Under the pieces are notes generated by a model. It was not told the DNA's origin. It did no database searches and was given only the letters and a program-made list of their open reading frames with translations. From Ascidiaceihabitans donghaensis (GTDB lineage: Bacteria; Pseudomonadota; Alphaproteobacteria; Rhodobacterales; Rhodobacteraceae): 64,000 nt of DNA. The position numbers and the translations under genes are program-made. Below, piece after piece: positions 1 to 8,840 of this stretch; positions within the stretch are counted from its first letter, which is position 1; each line of letters begins with the position of its first letter. Location of the stretch: positions 1 through 64,000 of the forward strand of contig NZ_OMOR01000002.1 in NCBI RefSeq assembly GCF_900302465.1, given 5' to 3'.

Positions 1-1
1 A

Positions 2-496
2 CGAGATGACGACTATGATGTGCCATATAGCACGGTTCATGTGGGAACAGTTGTGGGCGGCACCGCCCTGAACATTGTACCGGATCATGCAGAATTCCTG
101 TTTGAAATCCGCAATCTGGCTCAGGACAATCCTGCAGACATCATGTCGCGTCTGGAAAAATACCGCGACGATTATCTGCGAGACCTGCGCACACGCTTCG
201 GGGCGGCAGATATCACGATCGACATCACAAACACCTATCCTTCGTTGTCCACTGATCCGGCCAGCGCCGTTGTCGGTCTGGTCCAGTCACTGGCGCAAAC
301 CAACCGAACCATCAAAGTCGCGTTCGGCACAGAAGGCGGGCTGTTTTCGCAAAAACTGGACGTTCCGACCGTGGTATGTGGGCCCGGATCGATGGATCAG
401 GGGCACAAGCCGGACGAGTACGTCGAGATATGCCAGCTTGCGGCCTGCGATGCCATGATGGATGCGCTGCTGGACCGCTTGGTGGCGGGTGTCTAG
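2..496 (+). CDS. Acetylornithine deacetylase-like M20 peptidase, C-terminal part (5' truncated by window)
   Basis: The reading frame is open from base 2, so only the C-terminal ~164 residues of an M20-family metalloamidohydrolase are visible. The fragment carries the ArgE signature pattern PYSTVHVG...GGTALNIVP at the start of the dimerisation domain. It ends with the catalytic-domain motif GTEGGLF and the block CGPGSMDQGHKPDEYV, whose His is a zinc ligand in the family. These match N-acetylornithine deacetylase / succinyl-diaminopimelate desuccinylase enzymes, which remove N-acyl groups from amino acids with two zinc ions. The last four bases overlap the stop of the convergent LysR gene. A second M20 gene lies at 8.8 kb, so amide hydrolysis recurs in this region. 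The real start and the first zinc ligands are outside the window, so substrate cannot be assigned. Confidence 0.85.
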   Translation, partial: RDDDYDVPYSTVHVGTVVGGTALNIVPDHAEFLFEIRNLAQDNPADIMSRLEKYRDDYLRDLRTRFGAADITIDITNTYPSLSTDPASAVVGLVQSLAQTNRTIKVAFGTEGGLFSQKLDVPTVVCGPGSMDQGHKPDEYVEICQLAACDAMMDALLDRLVAGV

Positions 497-1425
497 CAAA
501 ACATGCGCGTTGCTGGCAATCCGTGTGCATCGATTTGGGTGCGCACATGGTCGTAGAACGCCTGAACAATCGCAGATCTTGATGTGATCTGTTTGGTCGC
601 CAACCCCAAAGTGATGTGGCCGACGTCTTCACAAATGGGAAGAATGGCCAAGGGCTGCCCGTCCGGGGCATAGGCAATCTCTGTGCCGATGCTAAGCAAG
701 CTATACCCGTAGCCATTCGCCACCAGACTGCGCGCAACCGACAGATCGTTGGTGCGATCCGCGATATTGGGGGTGATCCCGAGACCGCGAAATGTGGATA
801 GGAAATAGTCTCGGCTAAGAGGCAGATCGAGCAAAATCAAAGGGTCTGTGGCAATCTCGTGCAAAGACACGCAATCGCCTTGCGCCAGTGGATGATCGGG
901 ATGCAGCATGACACAGGGCCGCAGGGCCGCAAGCCCTTCGAAATGGATGTCTTGCGGGATTTCCATATCATAGGTGATCGCCACGTCGATTTCCGCCCGC
1001 GCCAATTGCTGGAACAGTGTCGTCTGATCGCCCGTGAACAAGGAAACACGCGATTCGGGGAAACTTTGTTCGAACGACTTGCGAAACTTCGCACTCAGCA
1101 ACGGGGCAAGCGTGGACAATGCGCCAACAGCCAGCGGCCCGCCCGGCCTTTTGGCAACATCTTCCGCAATGTCATTCAGCGCCGCTGCGTCTGCAAGCAT
1201 GCGTTTTGCTTCCGAGAACAACCGCCGTCCACCCGGCGTCAGCGTCAGCCCTTGCGCGTGGTGACGTACAAAAAGCTGTACCCCAAAATGCGCTTCCAAT
1301 TGGTTGATGGCTGTCGAAATGGACGGCGAGGACACATTCAATTGCCCCGCCGCTTGCGCGATGGTTCCCGCATCCCCAACCGCAACAAGATATTCCAGTT
1401 GCCGATATGTAAACCGCACAGTCAT
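493..1425 (-). CDS. LysR-family transcriptional regulator
   Basis: This 310-residue protein has the usual LysR length and layout. A winged helix-turn-helix fills residues ~5-65 (TYRQLEYLVAVGDAGTIAQA, then SPSISTAINQLEAHFGVQLF), followed by a two-lobed substrate-binding domain from ~90 to 295. LysR proteins usually activate a neighbouring operon when they bind a small-molecule inducer. Here the gene lies 30 bp downstream of a Rieske oxygenase gene on the same strand, so control of the oxygenase genes is the simplest guess, although the usual divergent layout is absent. Its end overlaps the convergent M20 gene by 4 bp. The effector is unknown. Confidence 0.9.
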   Translation of the reverse strand: MTVRFTYRQLEYLVAVGDAGTIAQAAGQLNVSSPSISTAINQLEAHFGVQLFVRHHAQGLTLTPGGRRLFSEAKRMLADAAALNDIAEDVAKRPGGPLAVGALSTLAPLLSAKFRKSFEQSFPESRVSLFTGDQTTLFQQLARAEIDVAITYDMEIPQDIHFEGLAALRPCVMLHPDHPLAQGDCVSLHEIATDPLILLDLPLSRDYFLSTFRGLGITPNIADRTNDLSVARSLVANGYGYSLLSIGTEIAYAPDGQPLAILPICEDVGHITLGLATKQITSRSAIVQAFYDHVRTQIDAHGLPATRMFC

Positions 1426-1455
1426 GCCCTTGCATCGCCCGCAGGCCGCATCACG

Positions 1456-2598
1456 TCAAGCGGCGTCTTGACGGGCGATCCACAGCAGAAAGTCGCGGAC
1501 CGTGCCTTCGTAGTCGTCTTCGGCCAGCGGTCCACCGGTGGCAAAAACCGACCCCAGCGCTGCTTGCATCGCTTCCAGTTTTTCACGGTCCTCGCGGTTC
1601 ACGTCCTCCCACAGCGCGATACGCTGGTCGATGGTATCACCATCAAGGCTGTCGCCGTAGACAGACATGGACCAACGTACCCTGATAGACGTGGGGCTAA
1701 GGGGGCGGATGTTGAGAGACACCAGCAGGGATGCGGCCACGCTGACCACCTGACAAGGAAAAGCCGCAAACAGTGTTGAGCGGTGGCGTTCTTTTTCGCT
1801 GAGACCCGGCGCCCCTTCGCCGCGGGGCGGAATGTTGTCGGGATAGTTGGCAAAATAGCTGGTGAAACCCACGCCATTTGGTCCCTTTTTACTGAGGCCT
1901 GTTGGCGTGTACCCGTGCAACGTCTGCGGGTGCACAACGGACAGGTGGTAGCCTTCCATAAAGTTCTCGACCAGACATTTCCAGTTGCAGTTCCAGACCT
2001 CGCTGTCGCTGTGTACGGTCACATATTTCTCTGGCTCATACCGCCCGATCAATTCCCCAAGCCCCGCCAGTTCCACATCAATATCCGCAGGGTTCTGCGA
2101 CAGGCTAACGTAGACAAACCCAAACCGCTGCACACAAGGAAACGTGCCCAGCTTGCATGTCTTGGCGTCAAAGCCTGCATTCTTCATGCGCGGTGCCCGC
2201 AGCAATGTGCCATCGGTGCCGTAGGCCCATGCATGGTAGCGACACACAAAACGGTTCGCATTGCCTTGTCCTTCGGCAAGCGGCATGCCGCGGTGACGGC
2301 AGACGTTTGACAGCGCTTTGATTTCATCTTTGTCGCGCACGATAATCAGCGGTTCGCCCAACAACTCAAGCGCCAGATAATCGCCTTGTTCTACATATTC
2401 ATCGGCCCGCCCCACGCAATGCCAACCATCACGCAAAAAAGTCCTACATTCGTGGTCGAAGAACGCAGGGTCGTTGTAAAAGTAGCCCGGCAACCCTTGC
2501 GGCGCCCCATCGGGGGATGCTGCGCAATCGGCCAAAGTCTGGCGCATTTCAGAAACACGGGCTGTTTCAAACGCGCTGATGGCAACCTGTTCATTCAT
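1456..2598 (-). CDS. Rieske non-heme iron oxygenase, alpha subunit
   Basis: About 380 residues. The N-terminal Rieske domain carries the [2Fe-2S] ligand pair C-R-H (in NVCRHRGMPLAEG) and C-R-Y-H (in RFVCRYHAWAYG). The C-terminal catalytic domain has NFMEGYHLSVVH, which supplies two His ligands of the mononuclear iron. Proteins of this shape hydroxylate or N/O-demethylate aromatic or betaine-type substrates using O2 and electrons from a separate reductase, which is not seen here. The ATG at 2598 is preferred over the upstream TTG because GGAG lies 9 bp ahead of it. It is probably co-transcribed with the related gene 86 bp upstream (2703-3830). Substrate is not predictable from the sequence; similarity to choline/betaine-type oxygenases is an impression only. 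Confidence 0.88.
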   Translation of the reverse strand: MNEQVAISAFETARVSEMRQTLADCAASPDGAPQGLPGYFYNDPAFFDHECRTFLRDGWHCVGRADEYVEQGDYLALELLGEPLIIVRDKDEIKALSNVCRHRGMPLAEGQGNANRFVCRYHAWAYGTDGTLLRAPRMKNAGFDAKTCKLGTFPCVQRFGFVYVSLSQNPADIDVELAGLGELIGRYEPEKYVTVHSDSEVWNCNWKCLVENFMEGYHLSVVHPQTLHGYTPTGLSKKGPNGVGFTSYFANYPDNIPPRGEGAPGLSEKERHRSTLFAAFPCQVVSVAASLLVSLNIRPLSPTSIRVRWSMSVYGDSLDGDTIDQRIALWEDVNREDREKLEAMQAALGSVFATGGPLAEDDYEGTVRDFLLWIARQDAA

Positions 2599-2702
2599 CG
2601 CCGGGTACTCCGTCAAAAGGGCTTCGCGTGGATCGAGGGGACGTTACGCGTGCCGCTCCGGTATTAGATTTGCGCATGCGGTCATGGGCCACGGCCGTCA
2701 TC

Positions 2703-3830
2703 CTATTTGTTTGCGCTTTGAACCCGCGCGTTGATGTATTGGGCAAAATCATAGTTGGGCCGTTCAAGATGCGACAAATGCCCAGGCGCAGCGCCATCCG
2801 AAGACAGGCCTTTATAGACCTTTTCGGTGCAGCCTTTGTCCTCGACGTTCACATCATCCAGCAACGTTTTAAGTTGCTCGAAGTTCGCTTGCGCATCCAC
2901 GTCGTCTGCATAGTCATCGGACATGCCACCACCAAAACCGATACGCACCTTGCCGACACCTTCGGGGTGTAGCGTTAGATACCAAAAGTATCCCGGTGTG
3001 AGGGTGATCATCAAACTGGGATAGATCGCCAGCAGGTAGGTCGTGCGCCGACGTTCGCCCTTCATCCGCGTGTTGTTGGGATGAGCCATCGCGATCTTCA
3101 GGGATTCATCCTTGAGGATCGTATGGTAATTGAACGCGTCTTCACCGGGCGGGCAAATCATTTCTTCCAGCTTGGAAAGACCACCAATGGTGCCTGCATG
3201 ACAAACGGGCAGGTGGTAGCTTTCCATGAAATTCTCGGCAAGAACCTTCCAATTGGTGTCCCAGACATGGGTTTCAAAGAAGGTTTCTGTATAATTCGTC
3301 ATGTCGTAGTCGCTGACCATATCTGCCACTTTGGACAGTTGGCTGGCCACTGGCGGGCTGTCAGGATTGAGCGACACAAAAACCCAGCCCAGCCATTCTT
3401 CGCAACGCACATCAGGCAGCTGGTAGTCGGATTTGCAGAACCCTTCGTTTTGGGTCATCGCAGGTGCACCGCGCAATGATCCATCCAGATTATACGTCCA
3501 GGCATGGTAAGGGCAGACGATGCTGCGGGTGTTTCCGCGCCCCTCAAGCAACGTCGACATGCGGTGGCGGCATACATTCGACATGGCCCGCAAAGCGCCG
3601 TCACCTGCGCGTAAAACGATAATGGGCTGACCGGCAAGCTCAAGCGTGACATAATCGCCGGATGCGGCAAGGGCCGACGCACGACCCACGCAGAACCAGT
3701 CCTTGGCAAAGATGTCGTTTAATTCGCGCTTCAAAAAATCATCGGATGTATAGACCGATGGCGGCATGGCACGGGCTTTTTCAAAGGGAACTGAAACAGT
3801 CTTCAAAAGCTCGTCTACCGCGTCTTTCAT
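2703..3830 (-). CDS. Rieske non-heme iron oxygenase, alpha subunit (second copy)
   Basis: A 375-residue paralogue of the gene downstream of it. Rieske ligands are seen in SNVCRHRMSTLLEG and SIVCPYHAWTYNLDG, and the iron-site motif in ENFMESYHLPVCH. The window's longest frame starts at 3941, but the ATG at 3830 is better: AAGGA lies 9 bp ahead of it, and the upstream codons do not resemble the family. Two similar oxygenase subunits side by side may act on one substrate in sequence or form mixed oligomers. No ferredoxin or reductase gene accompanies them in the window. The upstream 150 bp up to the dehydrogenase remnant should contain the promoter. Confidence 0.87.
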   Translation of the reverse strand: MKDAVDELLKTVSVPFEKARAMPPSVYTSDDFLKRELNDIFAKDWFCVGRASALAASGDYVTLELAGQPIIVLRAGDGALRAMSNVCRHRMSTLLEGRGNTRSIVCPYHAWTYNLDGSLRGAPAMTQNEGFCKSDYQLPDVRCEEWLGWVFVSLNPDSPPVASQLSKVADMVSDYDMTNYTETFFETHVWDTNWKVLAENFMESYHLPVCHAGTIGGLSKLEEMICPPGEDAFNYHTILKDESLKIAMAHPNNTRMKGERRRTTYLLAIYPSLMITLTPGYFWYLTLHPEGVGKVRIGFGGGMSDDYADDVDAQANFEQLKTLLDDVNVEDKGCTEKVYKGLSSDGAAPGHLSHLERPNYDFAQYINARVQSANK

Positions 3831-3980
3831 ACCTGTCATTCCTTGTTCGGTTTTAACCCCATCGCATCGCGGGATGGCAAAACAGTCTTTCGATGTGCAA
3901 ACGTGCTGCCAAAAGCAAATTCGGTAAAGGATACTCTTCAAAACGCCTGATTTGAGCCAGCCTAATCAAGCGCACATGCG

Positions 3981-4290
3981 ATGGTGGCAGAACTGGGCGC
4001 GGGTTCGATTGATGTGGTGATTGATCTGGTCGCAGGCGAACAATGGCCGTCACTTTTAGAGGTTTTGCGTCGGGGAGGGCGCTATTTAACAGCCGGTGCA
4101 ATCGCGGGTCCGATGTCCCAAATCGACGTACGCACACTTGACCTAAAAGACCTGACACTTATGAGGTGCACGTTTCAAGAAGACGAGGTGTTCACCAATT
4201 CGATCCGCTATATTGAGGCAAACGAAATCCGATCAGTGGTCGCAAAGACCTATCCTTTGCGTGACATCGCACAGGCTCTGTATCCGTACA
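3981..4290 (+). pseudogene. Remnant of a medium-chain (zinc-type) alcohol dehydrogenase
   Basis: The plus-strand frame starting at 3981 encodes ~100 residues that read like the C-terminal half of an MDR-family alcohol dehydrogenase/quinone oxidoreductase: DVVIDLVAGEQWPSLLEVLR, then GGRYLTAGAIAGP and later YPLRDIAQAL. The family's N-terminal catalytic domain and Rossmann glycine motif are absent upstream. After about base 4280 the similarity stops, before the usual GKIVL ending, and the frame runs on as unrelated sequence (to 4478). I therefore read it as a decayed internal fragment rather than a gene. The stretch 4291-4464 holds nothing else I recognise apart from the ribosome-binding site of the next gene. 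Confidence 0.7.
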
Positions 4291-4464
4291 GAATTTGCAC
4301 TTCGTTTGCGAACCCACCTAACATCGAAAATTTAGCGCGTAATTGGGATTATGTTAATTTCTATAGCCGAATTGGCTTTCAGGACCAAGCTTTTCGGGTG
4401 GTGCTTTGCGACGAACGCCCTTACCACCCGTCACATCACGTATCAACAATTGCAGGAGCTGTTC

Positions 4465-4746
4465 ATGTCAAACTCTGACAACGCCACCCAGAAGTTCCAT
4501 TACATTTGCCAAACCTACGTTGAAAAAGATGCAGGCCGCGCTGGTCAGGCGACGTTGAAAATCGACAAGCAGTTCGAATATTCCAACGCCAATGATGCCC
4601 AAAACCGTGCCGAACGCGAAGCAATGCGCGACGATTGCGCAGGCGCGGATGCGTATATGCTGTGTGAAGACCTTGGCACCGGCGAAGTCGAAGCGCCCAG
4701 CTTTCTGGTACGTCTGGGGAATGTGCCCGAATTTGACGAATTTTAA
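4465..4746 (+). CDS. Small hypothetical protein, 93 aa
   Basis: This is a short, acidic soluble protein with no signal peptide or membrane segment and three cysteines. It contains a charged central helix-like stretch (residues ~40-55, NANDAQNRAEREAMRDDC). The ATG at 4465 is chosen because AGGAG sits 6 bp upstream; the longer frame from 4351 would run back through the dehydrogenase remnant. I do not recognise the family. It stands 88 bp before a TetR gene on the same strand and may be the first gene of that operon or independent. Codon use looks like that of neighbouring genes, which supports it being real. Confidence 0.65.
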   Translation: MSNSDNATQKFHYICQTYVEKDAGRAGQATLKIDKQFEYSNANDAQNRAEREAMRDDCAGADAYMLCEDLGTGEVEAPSFLVRLGNVPEFDEF

Positions 4747-4834
4747 GCCATACCAACACAGCCAGCGGAACGCCAAGCGCCGCTTGCATCATGCGCCATG
4801 ATCGCCAATTGTGGCAACAACAACGGAGCACCAG

Positions 4835-5494
4835 ATGCAAGACGGTAAAAAGGCAGGCGGACGTGGCCCCGGACGCACGACGCGTCAAGATTGGCTGACT
4901 GCGGCACTTGATACTCTGATCAGCGAAGGCGAGGATCAGGTCAAGGTTCTGTCTTTGGCGGCCATTCTGGACTGCCCGCGATCCAGTTTTTACTGGTACT
5001 TCAAAAACCGGTCCGAATTGATGGATGCATTGTTGGACACATGGGCCGCGACCAACACAAAAGCGTTGATTGATGCCGCTGACAACGACGGCGCTACAAT
5101 CTGCGAGGCGTTGGCAAAGCTGTTCAGCAAGTGGGTTTACGGATCGGCTTTTGATACCAAACTGGACTTTGCCATTCGCGATTGGGCCCGCAGATCAGGC
5201 ACGGTACGCCGTGCGCTGGACGAAAGCGACATCGCGCGAATTGCAGCCATCTCGCTGATGTTCGAACGTTTTTCATATCCCCCCGCTGAAGCGGATGTAC
5301 GGGCCCGCATCGTATATTTCACCCAAATCGGCTATGCCACACTGGATCAACGCGAAGACTACGACACACGTATGAAACGCGGGGCGCAGTATCTGTTCTG
5401 TATGACCGGACAAACCCCGACACGTGACGAAATCGCGGCCCTCGCCCATCTTTACCCCAAAACAAACTACGTAGGTATCGACCATGTTCTCTGA
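4835..5494 (+). CDS. TetR-family transcriptional regulator
   Basis: About 219 residues with an N-terminal TetR helix-turn-helix at residues ~18-65: DWLTAALDTLISEGEDQVKV, then CPRSSFYWYFKNRSELMDALL, the typical 'FYWYFKN' recognition-helix region. The C-terminal helical ligand domain is not diagnostic. The ATG at 4835 has GGAG 6 bp upstream and is preferred to the GTG at 4811. Its 3' end overlaps the next gene, a class V PLP enzyme, by 11 bp, so the two are translated from one message. TetR proteins usually repress their own operon until a ligand binds; regulation of the following three genes is therefore likely. Confidence 0.9.
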   Translation: MQDGKKAGGRGPGRTTRQDWLTAALDTLISEGEDQVKVLSLAAILDCPRSSFYWYFKNRSELMDALLDTWAATNTKALIDAADNDGATICEALAKLFSKWVYGSAFDTKLDFAIRDWARRSGTVRRALDESDIARIAAISLMFERFSYPPAEADVRARIVYFTQIGYATLDQREDYDTRMKRGAQYLFCMTGQTPTRDEIAALAHLYPKTNYVGIDHVL

Positions 5495-6731
5495 TACGCT
5501 TTTGACTGAAATTCGCGACCGCTTTGCACATGTTGACGCCTGCCCCTTTTCCGGGCCACGCGTGTTTTTCGAAAACGCAGGCGGGGCTTTGACGCTGAAA
5601 TCTGCTGTCGAAACCTCGGCAAAGTTTGCTGCTATTCCGGACAACCAAGGGCGCGACAATCCCGGGGCACAGGCTTTGGGTGCGATCATCAAGCAATCCA
5701 AAGCCGACATGGCAACGTTCTTTAACACGCACATCGGCCAGTTCTTCGTTGGCGAAAGCGGCACGGAACTGACCTATCGTTTGATCCGCACGGCCGTGAT
5801 GGGCACACCACAAGGGTCCGTTATCGGATCAACCGTCGAACACCCCGCATCCCGCAGCGCCGCGCAACATTGGGCGACTGTTGCAGGCAAACCCTATATT
5901 TCCGTGCCACACGACGACGCCACAGGGCGCGTCACAGCCGAAGCCTATGCCGCCCACATGACACCAGAGGTGCGTGTTGCTACTATTTTGCACACCTCGC
6001 CTGTCACCGGAATGGCCATTGACGTGGCTTCCATCGCCGCCGCAATTCGCGCTGTGGCGCCTGAATGTTTCATCATCGTCGATGGCATCCAACACGCAAG
6101 CCATGGTCACATCGACATCCAAAGCTACGACATCGACGGCTATGTCATCTCGCCCTACAAGGTCTTTTCGCGCCACGGATACGGGGTGGCTTGGGCGTCT
6201 GACAGATTGTCCCAATTGCCCCTCGAAGCCCTGATCGACGGCCCCAAGGAAAACTGGGAATTGGGGACACGCGACACCGGCGCATATGCTACATTTTCAG
6301 ACGTCGTGGCCTATTTCGGGTGGTTGGGCCAGCAGGTTGGCGATGGCCAAACCGAACGCACCCACATCGAAGCCGCAGCAACCGCAATCAAGGCCCACGA
6401 AAAAGAGCTGACAGATGCGATGCTGTTTGGCACTGGCAACCTGCCTGGCCTGACAGATCTTGCAGGCATCACGATCATCGGCGGCGCGGACAACCCTGCG
6501 CGCGAGGGGCTTGTGTGTTTTGCCAGCGCTGATGTCCCCGCGGAGAAGATCGTGGCGCATTTGAACGACAGCGGCATTCGCACACATATCCGCAAGGCAG
6601 ACCACTATTCGGGCAACATTCTAACGCCGCTTGGATTGCCTGCGGCCGTGCGGGTGTCCATGTGCCACTACAACACTCTGGCAGAGGTCAGCGCCTTTCT
6701 GACCGCGATGAAAGAGCTGACAGATGCTTGA
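5484..6731 (+). CDS. Class V aminotransferase-fold PLP enzyme (cysteine desulfurase-like / kynureninase-like)
   Basis: The 415-residue protein has the class V PLP fold. The N-terminal 'VFFENAGGA' motif is followed by the cofactor-binding Asp in IIVDGIQHASHG (~residue 200), and SPYKVFSRHGYGV carries the Schiff-base lysine at ~220. The N-terminus fits the broad 'cysteine desulfurase-like, VC1184' subgroup better than a true IscS or SufS, because the conserved Cys loop of IscS is not evident. Such enzymes catalyse desulfuration, beta-elimination or transamination. It overlaps the TetR gene before it and the CoA-transferase after it (8 bp), which suggests joint action on a small amino- or thio-compound. 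The reaction is not deducible. Confidence 0.8.
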   Translation: MFSDTLLTEIRDRFAHVDACPFSGPRVFFENAGGALTLKSAVETSAKFAAIPDNQGRDNPGAQALGAIIKQSKADMATFFNTHIGQFFVGESGTELTYRLIRTAVMGTPQGSVIGSTVEHPASRSAAQHWATVAGKPYISVPHDDATGRVTAEAYAAHMTPEVRVATILHTSPVTGMAIDVASIAAAIRAVAPECFIIVDGIQHASHGHIDIQSYDIDGYVISPYKVFSRHGYGVAWASDRLSQLPLEALIDGPKENWELGTRDTGAYATFSDVVAYFGWLGQQVGDGQTERTHIEAAATAIKAHEKELTDAMLFGTGNLPGLTDLAGITIIGGADNPAREGLVCFASADVPAEKIVAHLNDSGIRTHIRKADHYSGNILTPLGLPAAVRVSMCHYNTLAEVSAFLTAMKELTDA

Positions 6732-7827
6732 CCGCAACGGTCCCCTGCGTGGCCTGCGTGTCGTCGAAATGGCCGGTCTTGGGCCGGCGCCCTTTTGCGC
6801 GATGATGCTGGCCGACATGGGGGCGCAAGTCGTGCGCATCGCGCGTCCCGGTCAAAAGCCGCTGTTCGGGTTGGAACAGAAACACAATCTGTATGACCGC
6901 TCACGCAAATCCCTGACGTTGGATTTGCGCGATGCAGATGATTTAACGCGTGCGAAAACACTGATCAACAAAGCAGAAGTTGTGATTGAAGGGTACCGTC
7001 CGGGCGTGATGGAACGTCTTGGATTAGGGCCAGAGGCGTTTGAAGCGAGTAATCCGAAACTGGTCTACGGTCGCATGACCGGATGGGGGCAAACGGGGCC
7101 TTTGAAAGACCGCGCGGGCCACGATCTGAACTACATGGCAATCTCCGGCGCGCTGTGGTCCATAGGCCCCGCCAACACGCCACCCCCGCCCCCGCAAAAC
7201 ATCATTGCCGACCTTGCAGGGGGCGGCATGATGCTGCTGACAGGGGTTCTGGCCGCCACGATGAACGCGCGTAGAACAGGACAGGGTCAAGTTGTGGATG
7301 CCTGCATGTCAGACGGTGCGGCCCTCATGATGGTGCTCCAATACGGGCTGAACGCTGGCGGCGCTTGGGATGACACCAAACGCGGTGGCAACGTGCTGAA
7401 CGGGGGCGCCGCGTATTACCGCTGCTACACGACCAAGGATGGCGGATATGTCTCTATCGGGCCAATAGAGCCACAATTTTTTGCCGCTTTGCTGGATGCC
7501 GTGGGTTTGCAAGACGACCCGCGCTTTTCAAAACAATACGGCGACCAAAGCGAAATGCACCCGGCTTTGGAAGCACTGTTCGCGGGCAAGACCCGCGATG
7601 AATGGTCTGCGATCCTGACAGATGTTGACGCCTGCTTTGCCCCCGTTCTGTCGATGCAAGAGGCGCCAACGCATCCACACAATCAGGCGCGCGGCACCTT
7701 CGTGGACACAGACGGGATCACGCAACCCGGCCCCGTGCCACGGTTCATGGGCACACCATCCGATCCGCCAACGCATGGAGACGCGGGACATGTCAATTTT
7801 GAGGAAGTGATGGAGAAGTGGGATTGA
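6724..7827 (+). CDS. CaiB/BaiF family CoA-transferase
   Basis: The 367 residues start with GLRVVEMAGLGPAPFCAMML and include LTLDLRDADD and the region GYRPGVMERLGLGPEAFEA, then GWGQTGPLKDRAGHDLNYMA. Together these define family III CoA-transferases and the closely related 2-methylacyl-CoA racemases. The catalytic Asp of the family is expected in 'RAGHDLNYMA' (~residue 140). The enzyme would move CoA between carboxylic acids, or epimerise an alpha-methyl acyl-CoA, to activate a substrate for breakdown. It sits in a TetR-controlled operon with a class V PLP enzyme and ends in an ATGA overlap with the following small gene. Confidence 0.9.
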   Translation: MLDRNGPLRGLRVVEMAGLGPAPFCAMMLADMGAQVVRIARPGQKPLFGLEQKHNLYDRSRKSLTLDLRDADDLTRAKTLINKAEVVIEGYRPGVMERLGLGPEAFEASNPKLVYGRMTGWGQTGPLKDRAGHDLNYMAISGALWSIGPANTPPPPPQNIIADLAGGGMMLLTGVLAATMNARRTGQGQVVDACMSDGAALMMVLQYGLNAGGAWDDTKRGGNVLNGGAAYYRCYTTKDGGYVSIGPIEPQFFAALLDAVGLQDDPRFSKQYGDQSEMHPALEALFAGKTRDEWSAILTDVDACFAPVLSMQEAPTHPHNQARGTFVDTDGITQPGPVPRFMGTPSDPPTHGDAGHVNFEEVMEKWD

Positions 7828-8156
7828 TGAAGGCAACAAGTGCAGCAATAGAAAAATGTTTGACGGATGCGAAACGCGAGGATCATTCACCTCAATTCGT
7901 GCGAACCATGTTAGACGAAATATTTGAAAACGGTTACTTTGTTCACTCCATGGAAGTCCATGAAATCCAAAATGTGGATGAATGGCACCCACGAATAGAC
8001 TGGGGAATTTACGGTCTAGACCATGGTTGGGATACTCTGGCTAAGTTTGATGCTGCGTATGCAAGACAAATTGTAGACCAAAGGCTTGGGATGGCGATGG
8101 AGTGTGAAAACCAAACGATCTGTCACATCTGGCTTGATGACTTAGTAAAATCTTAG
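7827..8156 (+). CDS. Hypothetical protein, 109 aa, AT-rich
   Basis: Starts at an ATG that overlaps the stop of the CoA-transferase gene (ATGA); a GTG at 7818 is an alternative. GGAG lies upstream at 7812. The protein is soluble, acidic and rich in Trp/His/Asp (for example EWHPRIDWGIYGLDHGWD). I recognise no domain. The DNA is visibly richer in A and T than both neighbours, and its codon choices (aaa, gaa, ttt, tta) differ from the operon it closes, so it may have arrived separately. It ends 43 bp before the convergent LuxR gene. Confidence 0.6.
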   Translation: MKATSAAIEKCLTDAKREDHSPQFVRTMLDEIFENGYFVHSMEVHEIQNVDEWHPRIDWGIYGLDHGWDTLAKFDAAYARQIVDQRLGMAMECENQTICHIWLDDLVKS

Positions 8157-8199
8157 CAAAGTCATTTTTGCTGTTTGATTGTCTGCAAAGTCGCCTCCC

Positions 8200-8760
8200 C
8201 TACCCGCTTGGCCTCGCATAACTCATCCGCCTTAACAAATCGGCCGTATTCTTCGCCTCAAATTTGCGCAACAATCGCGCACGCACGTCCTCAATCGTGC
8301 GCGGTGACAATTCCAATTCCCGCGCGATTTCCTTGCTGGTCAGGCCTCGGCTGAGGCGGGACAAAACCTCGCGTTCGCGTTTGGTCAGGCGCGGACCGTC
8401 CAGATGGTCGCGGATGGGCGCAAAGCTTAGGACCAGATGGGACAAGGGATCATCCGGCGCCAGCGTTCGTGCACGAAAGCGGAACCATTTGGGCACACCG
8501 TCTTTCTGGCGCATCATTCGTTCGTCCGAGTAGGCCCCCGTTTGCGCCATCGTCACAAGGCCAATGTCGCGCACACGGTCAAATTCGGCATGACTGGGGT
8601 ACAGCATGCGAAAGGACTGTCCCAACAGTTCGGAACGACTGTAGCCAAGCAAGCTGGCGAACGTCAGATTGCAACTGCTCAAGGTCCGGTGACGTGACAC
8701 TGCCAAGCCAATGGGGGCCGCGTCAAACGCCTCCAGCATTTCAGTCGTTACGTTATCCAT
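8200..8760 (-). CDS. PAS-domain LuxR-type transcriptional regulator
   Basis: About 186 residues. Residues ~8-110 form a PAS domain (APIGLAVSRHRTLSSCNLTF, then LLGYSRSELLGQSFRMLYPS). Residues ~122-180 form a LuxR/GerE helix-turn-helix (LTKREREVLSRLSRGLTSKE followed by IARELELSPRTIEDVRARLL). The ATG at 8760 has GGGGG 6 bp ahead; a TTG two codons upstream is the alternative. Small PAS-LuxR proteins of this shape usually sense a ligand and control an adjacent operon. It is divergent from the M20 amidohydrolase gene, and an 18-bp perfect dyad lies in the gap between them. It therefore probably controls the amidohydrolase and transporter genes. Confidence 0.88.
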   Translation of the reverse strand: MDNVTTEMLEAFDAAPIGLAVSRHRTLSSCNLTFASLLGYSRSELLGQSFRMLYPSHAEFDRVRDIGLVTMAQTGAYSDERMMRQKDGVPKWFRFRARTLAPDDPLSHLVLSFAPIRDHLDGPRLTKREREVLSRLSRGLTSKEIARELELSPRTIEDVRARLLRKFEAKNTADLLRRMSYARPSG

Positions 8761-8778
8761 TGCCAACCCCCGTGAATA

Positions 8779-8796
8779 TACGGTATTGATACCGTA
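8779..8796. promoter_or_regulatory. Perfect inverted repeat, probable operator of the LuxR-PAS regulator
   Basis: TACGGTAT-TG-ATACCGTA: 8-bp arms around a 2-bp centre, lying in the 80-bp gap between the divergent LuxR-type gene and the M20 gene. LuxR-type regulators bind 18-20 bp dyads of this kind. The site is 19 bp from the regulator's start and 45 bp from the M20 start, so binding could control both directions. Confidence 0.65.
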
Positions 8797-8840
8797 CTCA
8801 TGCGCCGCGATACTGCAAGTCGTTTAACGAAAGGTGTGAA

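Noticed and set aside
859-1779. 306-codon plus-strand frame
   Set aside because: Antisense to the LysR and Rieske genes; no protein-like features.
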